A stretch of DNA of 62,221 nucleotides from Komagataeibacter diospyri. Its GTDB lineage: Bacteria > Pseudomonadota > Alphaproteobacteria > Acetobacterales > Acetobacteraceae. The stretch is taken from assembly GCF_006538165.1 (NCBI RefSeq), contig NZ_BDLU01000011.1, positions 1-62,221 of the forward strand, written 5' to 3'. Shown here piece after piece: positions 35,723-44,486 of the stretch. The position numbers were made by a program, and so were the translations under genes. The notes below the pieces were generated by a model. That model did not search any database. It was not told where the DNA came from and worked only from the letters and a program-made list of their open reading frames with translations. Positions within the stretch are counted from its first letter, which is position 1, and each line of letters begins with the position of its first letter.

Positions 35723-36114
35723 CGGGATGGTCAACCAGGATCATCGCCATGACTGATGCCCTGGGCAATCTGGTCCGCTTTACGCTTGTCCCCGGTCAGC
35801 ATTACGACACGGTCGGGGTGGCGCCTCTTCTTGAACAGGCGGATTTCAGGGGGCTTCCTGCTGACAGGGCGTTCGACGTCCACTGGATTGTGGACGCCAT
35901 ACGTGCGCAAGGGGCCTGTGTGGTCATTCCCCAGCGCAAAAACCGCCTCGACAGACGCCCGTTCGATGGGGCCCTGTTCAAAGCACGCCATCTCATTGAG
36001 AACTTCTTCTGCAAGCTCAAGGAGTTCAAGCGCATCGCCATGCGCAGCGAAAAAACAGACAGATCATTCGAAGCCATGATCTATCTCGTTGGCGCAATCA
36101 TCAATTCAAGATAA
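35719..36114 (+). CDS. IS5-type transposase, C-terminal frame (orfB)
   Basis: This frame overlaps orfA by four bases (GTGA) and encodes 131 residues. TDALGNLVRFTLVPGQHYD and ADRAFDVHW (second Asp) continue the DDE domain, and IENFFCKLKEFKRIAMR carries the catalytic Glu. The frame is in fact open back to the G run at 35687, which supports fusion to orfA by slippage. The start could be GTG 35719 if translated alone. Confidence 0.85.
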   Translation: MTGWSTRIIAMTDALGNLVRFTLVPGQHYDTVGVAPLLEQADFRGLPADRAFDVHWIVDAIRAQGACVVIPQRKNRLDRRPFDGALFKARHLIENFFCKLKEFKRIAMRSEKTDRSFEAMIYLVGAIINSR

Positions 36115-36129
36115 TTCCCAACAGGCCCC

Positions 36130-36172
36130 AAAAGGCTTCACCAAAAAAATCTTATGATTGCGGGTTGTCTTA
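36130..36172 (+). repeat. Right part of the interrupted palindromic repeat
   Basis: AAAAGGCTTCACC pairs with AAGCTTTTTTCA left of the IS and restores the second stem when the IS is removed. The family end motif ATCTTATGATTGCGGG follows. It sits in the 45-base space between the two tandem IS elements. Confidence 0.8.
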
Positions 36173-36174
36173 CA

Positions 36175-36996
36175 GGGCCTGTTGGGAATTATCTTTTCAA
36201 AACGCCTTAATGTGTTTCAAAGCCTGTATGGATCGCTTTGTATTGACGGATGCCCAATGGACGAAGATGGCGTCCCAGTGTCTTGGAAAGAAGACGGATC
36301 GGGGACGCAGCGGGAAGGATAACCGCCTCTTTATCGAAGCGGTCTTATGGATCGCCCGGCCGGGCAGTCCATAGCGGGACCTGCAACCGTATTTCGGACA
36401 CTGGAATCTGGTTTATCCGCGCTACAGCGACTGGACGAAGGCCGGGGTTTTTTCAGCGAATTTCCGAAGTCGTCTCTGGCGATACCGATATGGAATATGC
36501 GATGGTACGACGGTACGGTGATCCGGGTTCACCGCCACGACCAGGGGGCAAAAGGGGGACCGGAAAAAAGGGGCCAGACGCAGTGTAACGGGATGGTCAA
36601 CGAAGATCATCGCCATGACTGATGCCCTGGGTAATCTGCTCCGCTTTACCCTCATTCCCGGCCAGCATTACGACACGGTCGGGGTTGCGCCCCGTCTCCA
36701 ACCGACGGATTTCAGGAGGCTTCCTGCTGACAGGGCGCTTGACGTTCACTGGATCGTGTATGCCATCCGCGCGCAAGGCGCCTGCGTGGTCATTCCCCAG
36801 CGCTCGAACCGTCTCGACAGACGCCCGTTCGATGGAGCCCTGTTCAAAGCGTGCCATCTCATTGAGAACTTCTTCTGCAGGCTCAAGGCGTTCAGACGCA
36901 TCGCCATGCGGAGCGACAAGGCAGACAGATCATTTGCAGCCATTATCCATCTCGCCGCCGCAATCATCAATTCACGGTAATTCCCAACTGGCCCCC
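36175..36996 (+). mobile_element. Decayed IS5-family element, tandem to the first
   Basis: The ends GGGCCTGTTGGGAATT and AATTCCCAACTGGCCCC match those of the first element, and size and orientation are the same. The sequence is clearly related but diverged, with a stop codon and frameshift in the first frame. It is therefore an older insertion than the neighbour. DNA between the two is 45 bases. Confidence 0.88.
36210..36980 (+). pseudogene. Inactivated IS5-type transposase
   Basis: The first frame starts MCFKACMDRFVLTDAQW. At 36372 a TAG replaces the Trp TGG of GSPWRDL, and an extra T in the T run near 36450 shifts the frame. The second frame (36615-36980) is still open, with IENFFCRLKAFRRIAMR. 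The slippery run GCAAAAGGGGGACC at the orfA/orfB junction is kept unchanged. No functional transposase is expected. Confidence 0.88.
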
Positions 36997-37054
36997 CAAA
37001 AAATTTTATGGAAATGTTGTGAAGGATTACAGGTTTTTTTCCTGTTGCTGATGT

Positions 37055-37096
37055 AAAAAACCGGGACTGCATACCATGCAGCCCCGGTTCTTTTTT
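37055..37096. terminator. Strong bidirectional terminator downstream of pitA
   Basis: AACCGGGACTGCAT and ATGCAGCCCCGGTT form a long stem with one mismatch and a three-base loop, flanked by AAAAAA on the left and TTCTTTTTT on the right. It lies just after the pitA stop on the minus strand. Confidence 0.85.
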
Positions 37097-37113
37097 GCCG
37101 ATGTCAGGCAGGA

Positions 37114-38481
37114 TCAGGCATTGAGGATATAGAACAGCCCGGCTGCGATCGTGATGGTGACCGGCAGGGTGCATACCCATGCCAGTGCAATCTTGACCAG
37201 CATGCCACGATTGATACCCGAACCGGACCCCAGCATGGTGCCCGCGATACCGGCAGTAATGATATGTGTCGTGCTGACCGGCAGGCCGGTATAGCCTGCG
37301 GTTGCGATCAGGCCCGCGCCGACCAGTTCGGCTGAAGCTCCCTGCGCTGGCGTCAGGTGCGTATTGCCGATCTTTTCACCCAGCGTATGCACGATCCGCT
37401 TGTAACCGATCATGGTGCCAATACCCAGGCACAGCGCGCTGAGCAGGCGCACCCACCACGGTGCGTATTCCACCACCGGGCGCATCTGGTTGCCCAGCAC
37501 CTTGGCCTGTGCCCGTTCGTGGGTCGAGGCGGCAGGATTGGCTGACACGGCTTTCAGGCCGGCGACGACTTCATACATGTCCGCCCGCAGGACGGAGGGG
37601 ACAACATCATCTGCCCTGGTCCGGGACAGACGGCCCACTGCGGCAATGGCTTCATCACGCAGGCCGTCATGGTCATACTGTTCAATCAGCGGTGCCGCAC
37701 TGGTGGCATATTCCGCGATATGGGGAATATGCGGCGCGCTGTCAGGGGCCAGGGCAAAGGTTGCCGGCAGAATGCCGATAATGGTCAGCATGATCAGGCC
37801 AATGCTTTTCTGTCCGTCATTGCTGCCGTGGGAAAAGCTGACGCCGGTGCAGGTCAGGATAAGCAGGCCACGGACCCAGCCACGTGTCGGCCTGTCACCC
37901 TGCGGCGGCTGGTACAGTTCGGGATCATGGACAAGGTGCTTGATAATGAAATACAGCCCACCCGCGCCAATCAGCCCCAGCAGGGGAGAAATGGCCAGAG
38001 CGCGCAGGATTTTCCAGATCTGTGACCAGTCAACGCTGTTACCCAGGTCGCGTGTATGCAGCAGGGCATCCCCGATGGCGATCCCGATCAGCGCGCCGAT
38101 GACGCAGTGGGAACTGGAGTTCGGTATCCCGAACCACCATGTAAACAGGTTCCATGCCAGTGCCGTGCCAAACAGCGAAATCAGCATCGGCACGGCCGGG
38201 TCGCCGTTGGGGGGGGAAAGGACGTCCGCAGGTAGCAGTTCAACCAGCCCGTAGGCCACGCTGATCCCGCCCAGCAGCACGCCGACAAAATTCATGCACC
38301 CCGACCAGATGACGGCGGTGCGGGGTTTGAGTGATCTGGTATAGATGACGGTCGCGACGGCATTGGCCGTATCATGGAAGCCGTTTACGAATTCAAAGAT
38401 GCAGACAAGCGCAAAGCATATGACCAGTGCGATGATGGAAAAAGCCGAATATGGCGCGAAGTGGAGCATGAAACAATACAC
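37114..38481 (-). CDS. pitA: Low-affinity inorganic phosphate transporter
   Basis: The 455-residue Pit-family membrane protein has two homologous transport halves. The first signature FEFVNGFHDTANAVATVIYT lies near residue 30 and the second GLPVSTTHIITAGIAGTML near residue 400. A central hydrophilic loop of about 90 residues separates them. It should take up phosphate, probably as a metal-phosphate complex with protons. A high-affinity Pst system lies beside it on the other strand. It ends at a strong terminator. Confidence 0.93.
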   Translation of the reverse strand: MYCFMLHFAPYSAFSIIALVICFALVCIFEFVNGFHDTANAVATVIYTRSLKPRTAVIWSGCMNFVGVLLGGISVAYGLVELLPADVLSPPNGDPAVPMLISLFGTALAWNLFTWWFGIPNSSSHCVIGALIGIAIGDALLHTRDLGNSVDWSQIWKILRALAISPLLGLIGAGGLYFIIKHLVHDPELYQPPQGDRPTRGWVRGLLILTCTGVSFSHGSNDGQKSIGLIMLTIIGILPATFALAPDSAPHIPHIAEYATSAAPLIEQYDHDGLRDEAIAAVGRLSRTRADDVVPSVLRADMYEVVAGLKAVSANPAASTHERAQAKVLGNQMRPVVEYAPWWVRLLSALCLGIGTMIGYKRIVHTLGEKIGNTHLTPAQGASAELVGAGLIATAGYTGLPVSTTHIITAGIAGTMLGSGSGINRGMLVKIALAWVCTLPVTITIAAGLFYILNA

Positions 38482-38620
38482 CAGTAAGTTACTGTTATGC
38501 GCACCATAAATAAAAACAAATTCAAATATAAGATGTACTGTAGCGTTTTAATATAATATTCATATTTTGACCTGAATTACAGGCGTGCTGCCAGCACCCC
38601 ATGTCGGGTGGTCGGGGTTT

Positions 38621-38848
38621 TCAGGCCCGCAGGCGCGTGGTTTCCATGGCGCGCGGGGCCTTGGTGCGACCCAGCCGGAACCGGGTGCGGGCCTGTGCCA
38701 CGGCGGCTTCGAACGTGGGCAGGATGTCCCCGTCCATCTGCGTTACGCGTTCATGCATGGCCCGGAATTTATAGGGTTCATCGGGGCCGTTGTGAAAAAC
38801 GATGCCAACAAAGATGCCATCGATTTCGATAACGCTGGATTCAAACAT
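38621..38848 (-). CDS. Small conserved-looking hypothetical protein
   Basis: A 75-residue frame starts behind a good AGGAAG site. The protein includes IDGIFVGIVFHNGPDEPYKF and a basic arginine-rich C-terminus (RLGRTKAPRAMETTRLRA). No family was recognised. It stands alone between pitA and pstC, 139 bases upstream of pitA on the same strand. The sequence looks like a small alpha/beta cytoplasmic protein; function unknown. Confidence 0.6.
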   Translation of the reverse strand: MFESSVIEIDGIFVGIVFHNGPDEPYKFRAMHERVTQMDGDILPTFEAAVAQARTRFRLGRTKAPRAMETTRLRA

Positions 38849-39003
38849 AAGGCTGCTTCCTGCCTGTTTTCCTTTTAGGGATGGTATATCAACGCCATCC
38901 CCGATGCGGGTGCTATGCAGTAGTTCAGATGCGCGGGCAACCAGAAATAGATGAACTTTCTATGACACGCGAAAATATACATGCGGGGTTCATGTAATTC
39001 CTG

Positions 39004-39022
39004 GTGTCATAAAAACTTCATA
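39004..39022 (+). promoter_or_regulatory. Candidate Pho box upstream of pstC
   Basis: GTGTCATAAAAACTTCATA resembles the PhoB-binding repeat pattern CTGTCAT-AAAA-CTGTCAT, with the second half one base short. It lies about 80 bases before pstC. PhoB control is the usual mode for pst operons; a single imperfect match is weak evidence. Confidence 0.4.
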
Positions 39023-39102
39023 CAAAACAGATCAGGTTATTATTGCAACAGTGTGCCATGGGGGCCTAGTGCTGCTGTTGTGTCATACACATCAGGAATT
39101 AC

Positions 39103-40080
39103 ATGATGGAACTTCCATCCACCATTACGGCCCGCGATGGTGTCGCAATGGATACGAATGCGCGCGGGCGGTTTGGCGATCTGGTTTTTGGCATGATCGC
39201 CCGGCTGGCCGGATGGTTCATCCTGCTGGTCATGGCCGGCATTGTCATTGTGCTGGTCAGTGGGGGATGGCGGGCATTTTCCGCCTTTGGTCCCGGCTTC
39301 ATCACCAGCACGGCATGGAACCCGATTTCAAACCATTTTGGTGCCGCGACTTCAATTTTCGGCACTCTGGTCACGACCCTGATCGCCCTTGTCTTTGCCG
39401 TGCCGTTTGCATTTGGCGTGGCTTTCTGGCTGGTGGAAATGGCGCCCCCCGCGCTGGCGCGGTTTATTGAAACCGCCGTGCAGCTTCTGGCTGCCGTGCC
39501 CTCCATCATATTTGGCATGTGGGGTTTTTTCATCGTGGTGCCGTTCATGGCCCATTACATTGAACCCGTGGTCACGCATTACCTGGGCCACGTGCCCGGT
39601 ATCGGCCTGCTGTTCCGTGGCGCGCCCTATGGCACCGGGCTGCTGAGTGGCGGGCTGATCCTTGCGATCATGATTACACCCTTCATCTGTTCGGTCATGA
39701 CGGACGTATTCGTCTCCATTCCCGCCGTGCTGAAGGAAAGTGCCTTTGGCCTTGGTGCCACACGGTGGGAAGTGATGCGCCAGGTGGTGCTGCCGTGGTC
39801 GCGGCAGGCGGTCATGGGCGGCATCATGCTGGGCACCGGGCGTGCATTGGGTGAGACGATGGCCGTGACCTTCGTCATTGGCAACAGCAACCGCATGGGC
39901 TGGTCGCTGTTTGCGCCAGGCAATACCATTGCCTCGCTGATCGCGCTGGAATTTCCCGAAAGTTCGGCAGGCAGCCTGAAACTGTCCGCCCTGCTGGCCC
40001 TTGGGGCGATCCTTATGATCATTTCATTCATTACCCTGGCCTGTTCGCGCATCTTCCTGCAGCGCGGCACGTCAAATTGA
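39103..40080 (+). CDS. pstC: Phosphate ABC transporter permease PstC
   Basis: The 325-residue inner-membrane protein has six hydrophobic segments and the coupling motif with AFGLGATRWEVMRQVVLPW near residue 210. GTGRALGETMAVTFVIGNSN is a PstC hallmark. It heads pstC-pstA-pstB-phoU. The next gene starts within 10 bases. A pstS binding-protein gene, normally first in this operon, is missing here. Either ATG at 39103 or 39106 may be used. Confidence 0.93.
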   Translation: MMELPSTITARDGVAMDTNARGRFGDLVFGMIARLAGWFILLVMAGIVIVLVSGGWRAFSAFGPGFITSTAWNPISNHFGAATSIFGTLVTTLIALVFAVPFAFGVAFWLVEMAPPALARFIETAVQLLAAVPSIIFGMWGFFIVVPFMAHYIEPVVTHYLGHVPGIGLLFRGAPYGTGLLSGGLILAIMITPFICSVMTDVFVSIPAVLKESAFGLGATRWEVMRQVVLPWSRQAVMGGIMLGTGRALGETMAVTFVIGNSNRMGWSLFAPGNTIASLIALEFPESSAGSLKLSALLALGAILMIISFITLACSRIFLQRGTSN

Positions 40081-40088
40081 GGAAGTCC

Positions 40089-40988
40089 ATGATGTCGGCT
40101 CCCCAATCACAATCCACTGATGCCGGTGGGTGGCAGCGCGGCGGCGCGCAGGCCGTACGGCGCAGGCTGGTTGAACGGTTTGTCAGCCTGCTGTGCAACA
40201 TGGCGACGGTTGTCGTACTGTTCCTGCTGTTCTCGATTTTATGGACACTGATAACGCGTGGGGCAGGGGGGCTGTCGCTGCCGACGTTCCTGCACAGCAC
40301 GGCAGCCCCCGGCACGGGCGGCGGTCTGGCGAACGCCATTATCGGCAGTTGCGAACAGACCGGCCTTGCCGCCCTGATCGGCACGCCGATCGGCATGATG
40401 GCGGGGATCTATCTTTCGGAATTCAGTCAGGATGGGCGGATTGTATCCTTGGTCCGGTTCGTATCCGACATGCTGCTGTCGGTGCCATCCATTCTGGTCG
40501 GGCTGTTCATCTACCTGATCATCGTGGAACCGGCTGGGCATTTTTCGGGCATGGCGGGCACGCTGGCGCTGGCGGTCCTGTTCATTCCCATCGTTGTCCG
40601 TACGACCGAGGACATGCTGCGCCTCGTCCCCCGTGCCATGCGTGAAGCTGCCTATGCGCTGGGTGCGCCGGGCTGGCGGGTGATCCTGAATGTCTGCCTG
40701 CGTTCGGCACGTGGCGGCATCATGACCGGTATCCTGCTGGCACTGGCACGGATATCGGGTGAGACGGCGCCCCTGCTTTTTACCTCCCTTGGCAATCTGA
40801 ACTGGTCCACCAACCTCAACGCACCAATGGCCAGCCTGCCGGTTACGATCTACCAGTACGCCGGTTCGGCCTATGATGACTGGGTGCAGATGGCATGGAC
40901 CGGGGCATTGCTGATTACTGTCGCGGTGCTTGCAACGAACATCCTCGCCCGCTGGTGGCTAACGCGTAACGGATCTGCACAACAATGA
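40089..40988 (+). CDS. pstA: Phosphate ABC transporter permease PstA
   Basis: From ATG 40089, behind a GAGGAAG site that overlaps the pstC end, the protein is 299 residues. Six helices and the motif [17 protein letters not shown] near residue 185 fit PstA, as do [24 protein letters not shown] and the C-terminal [18 protein letters not shown] at 40077 gives an alternative longer start. It forms the channel with PstC. Confidence 0.93.
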   Translation: MMSAPQSQSTDAGGWQRGGAQAVRRRLVERFVSLLCNMATVVVLFLLFSILWTLITRGAGGLSLPTFLHSTAAPGTGGGLANAIIGSCEQTGLAALIGTPIGMMAGIYLSEFSQDGRIVSLVRFVSDMLLSVPSILVGLFIYLIIVEPAGHFSGMAGTLALAVLFIPIVVRTTEDMLRLVPRAMREAAYALGAPGWRVILNVCLRSARGGIMTGILLALARISGETAPLLFTSLGNLNWSTNLNAPMASLPVTIYQYAGSAYDDWVQMAWTGALLITVAVLATNILARWWLTRNGSAQQ

Positions 40989-41782
40989 ACAAAATCATCA
41001 TGGATGACACGACGGGCCGCGACACGATCCTGCCGGCGCTGGCGATACGCAACCTGAATTTCTGGTACGGCAGCAATCATGCGCTGAAGGAGATCTCGCT
41101 TGATTTCCCGGTCCATCAGGTCACGGGCATGATCGGCCCGTCGGGCTGTGGCAAATCAACGCTGCTGCGTATTCTCAACCGCATGTATGACCTCTATCCC
41201 GGTCAGCGCGCGACGGGGGAAGTACTGTTTGACGGGCGCAATATCCTCTCCCCCGGTCTGGATGTGAACGTGCTGCGTTCGCGCATTGGCATGGTGTTCC
41301 AGAAACCCACGCCGTTTCCCATGTCCATTTATGATAATATCGCCTTTGGCGTACGGCTGCATGAACGCCTGTCGCGCGCGGACATGGACCAGCGCGTCGA
41401 AGGCGTGCTGCGGCGCGTGGCGCTGTGGAACGAGGTCAAGGACCGGCTCAATGCTTCTGCCGCCGCCCTGTCGGGCGGGCAGCAGCAGCGCCTGTGCATC
41501 GCGCGCACCATTGCGACACGGCCCGAGGTCATCCTGCTGGATGAACCAACGAGTGCGCTCGATCCGATTTCCACCGCGCGTATCGAGGAACTGCTGGATG
41601 AACTGAAACAGGAATTCTCCATCGCCATCGTCACGCATAACCTGCAGCAGGCGGCACGATGCGCGGACCGTGTCGCGTTTTTCTATATGGGCGAACTGGT
41701 GGAGGTGGACACGGCGGACAAGATGTTCACCGCCCCCCATGCCAAGCGTACCCAGGATTATATTACCGGCCGCTTCGGCTGA
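40985..41782 (+). CDS. pstB: Phosphate ABC transporter ATP-binding protein
   Basis: The 265-residue ATPase has Walker [10 protein letters not shown] near residue 44, signature [12 protein letters not shown] and Walker [34 protein letters not shown] is the typical PstB C-terminal segment. Its ATG overlaps the pstA stop (ATGA). It powers PstCA and, with PhoU, links transport to the Pho signalling pathway. Confidence 0.95.
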   Translation: MNKIIMDDTTGRDTILPALAIRNLNFWYGSNHALKEISLDFPVHQVTGMIGPSGCGKSTLLRILNRMYDLYPGQRATGEVLFDGRNILSPGLDVNVLRSRIGMVFQKPTPFPMSIYDNIAFGVRLHERLSRADMDQRVEGVLRRVALWNEVKDRLNASAAALSGGQQQRLCIARTIATRPEVILLDEPTSALDPISTARIEELLDELKQEFSIAIVTHNLQQAARCADRVAFFYMGELVEVDTADKMFTAPHAKRTQDYITGRFG

Positions 41783-41799
41783 GAGCGAAAGCAGTAATA

Positions 41800-42495
41800 A
41801 TGCCACATGAATCCGTACATACTGTCCAGAGCTATGAACAGGAACTGGAACAGCTCCGTTCGCTGGTGAACAAGATGGGTGGCCTGGTGGAACGGCAGGT
41901 GGCGCAGGCCATTACCGCCGTGGTCGAACATGATGAGGACGCGGCCCTGGACGCGCCCGAAATGGATCCGCAGGTTGATGAACTGGAACGCGAGACCGAG
42001 GCGCTGGTCATTCGCCTGCTGGCGCTGCGCGCACCCATGGCGGGCGATCTGCGGGAGGTCGTGGTTGCGCTGAAAATCTCGGGTGATCTTGAACGTATCG
42101 GGGATTGCGCCGCTTCCATCGCGCGCCGAGCCATGCGTAACGAACTGCTGTCATGTCCTATTTCGCTGACGGGATTGCACAGCATGGGGCGTCTGGTGCA
42201 GGAAAACCTGCGGCGCACCATTGATGCGATGGACCAGCGTGACCCGGAACTGGCGCGTATTGTCTGGCATTCGGACACGGCTGTGGATGAACTGTATGTC
42301 TCCCTGTTCCGTGAACTGGTAACCTACATGATGGAAGACCCGCGCAATATTGGCCCATGCGCCCATCTGCTGTTCATTGCCAAGAACCTTGAGCGTATTG
42401 GCGACCATGCCACGAATATTTCAGAACGTGTGTATTATGCCGTAACTGGCAATATCCTTCCGATCATACGGCCGCGTGGAAAAACGTTTGACTGA
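41800..42495 (+). CDS. phoU: Phosphate transport system regulator PhoU
   Basis: The 231-residue helical protein has two similar three-helix halves, each with the acidic metal-binding motif: ISGDLERIGDCAASIARR near residue 88 and KNLERIGDHATNISERV near residue 198. It dampens Pho signalling and Pst activity when phosphate is plentiful. The ATG at 41800 is 18 bases after pstB. A hairpin follows the stop. Confidence 0.94.
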   Translation: MPHESVHTVQSYEQELEQLRSLVNKMGGLVERQVAQAITAVVEHDEDAALDAPEMDPQVDELERETEALVIRLLALRAPMAGDLREVVVALKISGDLERIGDCAASIARRAMRNELLSCPISLTGLHSMGRLVQENLRRTIDAMDQRDPELARIVWHSDTAVDELYVSLFRELVTYMMEDPRNIGPCAHLLFIAKNLERIGDHATNISERVYYAVTGNILPIIRPRGKTFD

Positions 42496-42504
42496 AAACC
42501 ATAC

Positions 42505-42537
42505 CTGCCGTCGCCTTGCTGCCTGCGGGTGACGGCA
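42505..42537 (+). terminator. Hairpin downstream of phoU
   Basis: TGCCGTCGCC and GGGTGACGGCA form a stem of about ten bases with one bulge. A short AT-rich tract follows, without a clear T run. It is the likely end of the pst transcript. The rest of the 365-base spacer up to 42860 shows no gene. Confidence 0.5.
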
Positions 42538-42860
42538 ATATGTACTGAAAAAATTTTGACTGTATTGCGCGGCATCGTTTCAAAAGCCTGTAAAGTTTTT
42601 TAATATCGGCCCCCAGGGGCAGAAATGACAGTATATTTCTATCCAGTAGAAAATTTCTGCGTCAGAAACCCCGTTCCCGGGATCGGCTGCAGCGATCTGT
42701 TCATGATGGTAATACAGGGTGCGCGTGTTGTAGTGGACAGGGCGGTTTTTCCACCCTGTCGTGCGGAGCCCGTGAAGCGGTCGCGCCGGTTGGCATGGTC
42801 ACGGACGCATGTGTTATGGCAATGCCATTGTGCTGTTTCCAGACCGGATGGTTTTCCTGA

Positions 42861-44282
42861 ATGACTGATTGCCTTTCTTCTCCCGCTGAGCGTCTTGACA
42901 GTGTGCTGGCTACCTTGCGTGAAAATGGCATGGGGGTGCGGATCAGCACGTCTCCTTCCGTGCTGGAAGCCCACAGCCATGGCGAGGCCATGGATGCCGC
43001 ACGCCTGCCTGCCGCCGTGGTATTTGCGGAAGCGACGGATGATGTTGCAGCCGTGCTGCGGGCCTGTCATGCCCACCGGGTGCCTGTCGTGGCCTTTGGC
43101 GCCGGGACATCGGTGGAAGGACACGTAACCCCGGCAGAACATGCCATAAGCCTTGACCTTTCGGGCATGACGGACATCGTGGAACTCAATGCGGAGGACC
43201 TGGACTGCCGCGTGCAGGCGGGCCTGACCCGTCAGGCCCTGAATGCGCAGATCCGTGATACGGGCCTGTTCTTCCCGGTCGATCCGGGCGGCGAAGCCAC
43301 GCTGGGCGGCATGTGCGCCACCCGGGCATCGGGCACGGCAGCGGTGCGATACGGCACGATGAAGGAAAATGTTCTTGGGTTGACCGTTGTGCTGGCGACG
43401 GGGGAGGTCGTCCGTACGGGCGGCCGCGTGCGCAAGTCCTCCACCGGGTATGACCTGACATCCCTGTTCATCGGGTCGGAAGGCACGCTGGGTATCGTAA
43501 CCGAGGTACAGTTGCGCCTGCACGGGCGGCCTGAAACCATTTCCGCTGCCGTCTGCCAGTTTGCCAACCTGAACGATGCCGTGCAGACGGCTATTGAAAT
43601 CATCCAGTGCGGTATACCCATAAGCCGCGTTGAACTGCTGGATGACGTGCAGATGGCGGCCTCCATCCGCTATTCCGGTCTGAGCGGGTATGAACCGCTG
43701 ACCACGCTGTTCTTTGAATTCGCAGGCGCACCGGCAGCGGTGGCCGAACAGGTGACCCAGACCGAGGCGATTGCCCTGTCCAATAACGGCCTGTCCTTTG
43801 CTTGGGCGGATACGGCGGAAGACCGCACGCGGCTGTGGAAAGCCCGGCATGACGCATTCTGGGCAGCGAAGGCGATCGAACCGACCGCGCGCGTCATTTC
43901 CACCGACTGCATCGTGCCCATTTCCCGTCTGGGGGAACTGATTGCCGGTGTGCGCGAAGATATTGCCCGTTCCGGCCTGCGCGTGCCCCTGCTGGGCCAT
44001 GTGGGGGATGGTAATTTCCATGCCCTGATCATTACGGATCATACGCCCCAGGGTTATGCGCGCGCACTGGACCTGGACCGGAAAATCGTGTTCCGCGCGC
44101 TGGCGTTGGGGGGATCGTGCAGCGGGGAACATGGCGTGGGCATGGGCAAGCTGGAATTTCTGGAAACCGAACATGGCGATGGCACATTGAGCGTCATGCG
44201 CGCGCTGAAGAACACCATGGACCCCCACCACATCCTCAATCCCGGGAAACTGCTGCCGCCGGGGCGTATTTATCAGGGCTGA
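42861..44282 (+). CDS. FAD-linked D-lactate dehydrogenase (GlcD/DLD family)
   Basis: The 473-residue protein has an N-terminal FAD-binding type 4 domain with VPVVAFGAGTSVEGH near residue 80 and VDPGGEATLGGMCATRASG near residue 138. A C-terminal FAD-linked oxidase domain carries LLGHVGDGNFHALI and GSCSGEHGVGMGK. It oxidises a 2-hydroxy acid, most likely D-lactate, and passes electrons to cytochrome c or quinone. No glcE or glcF subunit genes are adjacent, so glycolate oxidase is less likely. A perfect terminator hairpin follows. Confidence 0.87.
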   Translation: MTDCLSSPAERLDSVLATLRENGMGVRISTSPSVLEAHSHGEAMDAARLPAAVVFAEATDDVAAVLRACHAHRVPVVAFGAGTSVEGHVTPAEHAISLDLSGMTDIVELNAEDLDCRVQAGLTRQALNAQIRDTGLFFPVDPGGEATLGGMCATRASGTAAVRYGTMKENVLGLTVVLATGEVVRTGGRVRKSSTGYDLTSLFIGSEGTLGIVTEVQLRLHGRPETISAAVCQFANLNDAVQTAIEIIQCGIPISRVELLDDVQMAASIRYSGLSGYEPLTTLFFEFAGAPAAVAEQVTQTEAIALSNNGLSFAWADTAEDRTRLWKARHDAFWAAKAIEPTARVISTDCIVPISRLGELIAGVREDIARSGLRVPLLGHVGDGNFHALIITDHTPQGYARALDLDRKIVFRALALGGSCSGEHGVGMGKLEFLETEHGDGTLSVMRALKNTMDPHHILNPGKLLPPGRIYQG

Positions 44283-44283
44283 A

Positions 44284-44338
44284 CATATGTCTGCCCCCCT
44301 TTTCTCCGGCGTCAGGGAAAAGGGGGCAGACATATAAA
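44284..44338. terminator. Long perfect inverted repeat after the D-lactate dehydrogenase gene
   Basis: ATATGTCTGCCCCCCTTTT and AAAAGGGGGCAGACATAT form an 18-base stem around a 14-base loop, directly after the stop codon. The run of paired T and A with following AT-rich DNA supports transcription termination. Confidence 0.75.
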
Positions 44339-44486
44339 ACGATATTTTTTGTTGAATTATAAAGCGCGGAAATATCATATAATTTTAAATAAATACAAAA
44401 ACAGTTGTGTTAATCATATTTTCCTTCATAGTGCGGGAATTGGGTGAAGCTGTTTTGCACGCCTGTTGCATGAAGGATCGGCGCGT

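Larger units (their letters stand above)
35309..36129 (+). mobile_element. Complete IS5-family insertion sequence (821 bp)
   Basis: Terminal inverted repeats GGGGCTGTTGGGAATT and, on the other strand at the right end, GGGGCCTGTTGGGAATT bound two overlapping frames for one DDE transposase. Size and two-frame layout fit the IS427-like group of IS5. It sits inside the loop of the second stem of an intergenic repeat. No clear target duplication is seen. Its right end is identical to bases 1-132 of the window. Confidence 0.92.

Noticed and set aside
35300..36140. Target-site duplication of the intact IS element
   Set aside because: Left flank TTTTTTCA and right flank AAAAGGCT do not share a convincing 2-4 base repeat directly at the ends.
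42639..44378. A 579-codon open frame on the minus strand opposite the D-lactate dehydrogenase gene
   Set aside because: It covers the terminator and the whole real gene; composition is typical antisense and no motif was seen.
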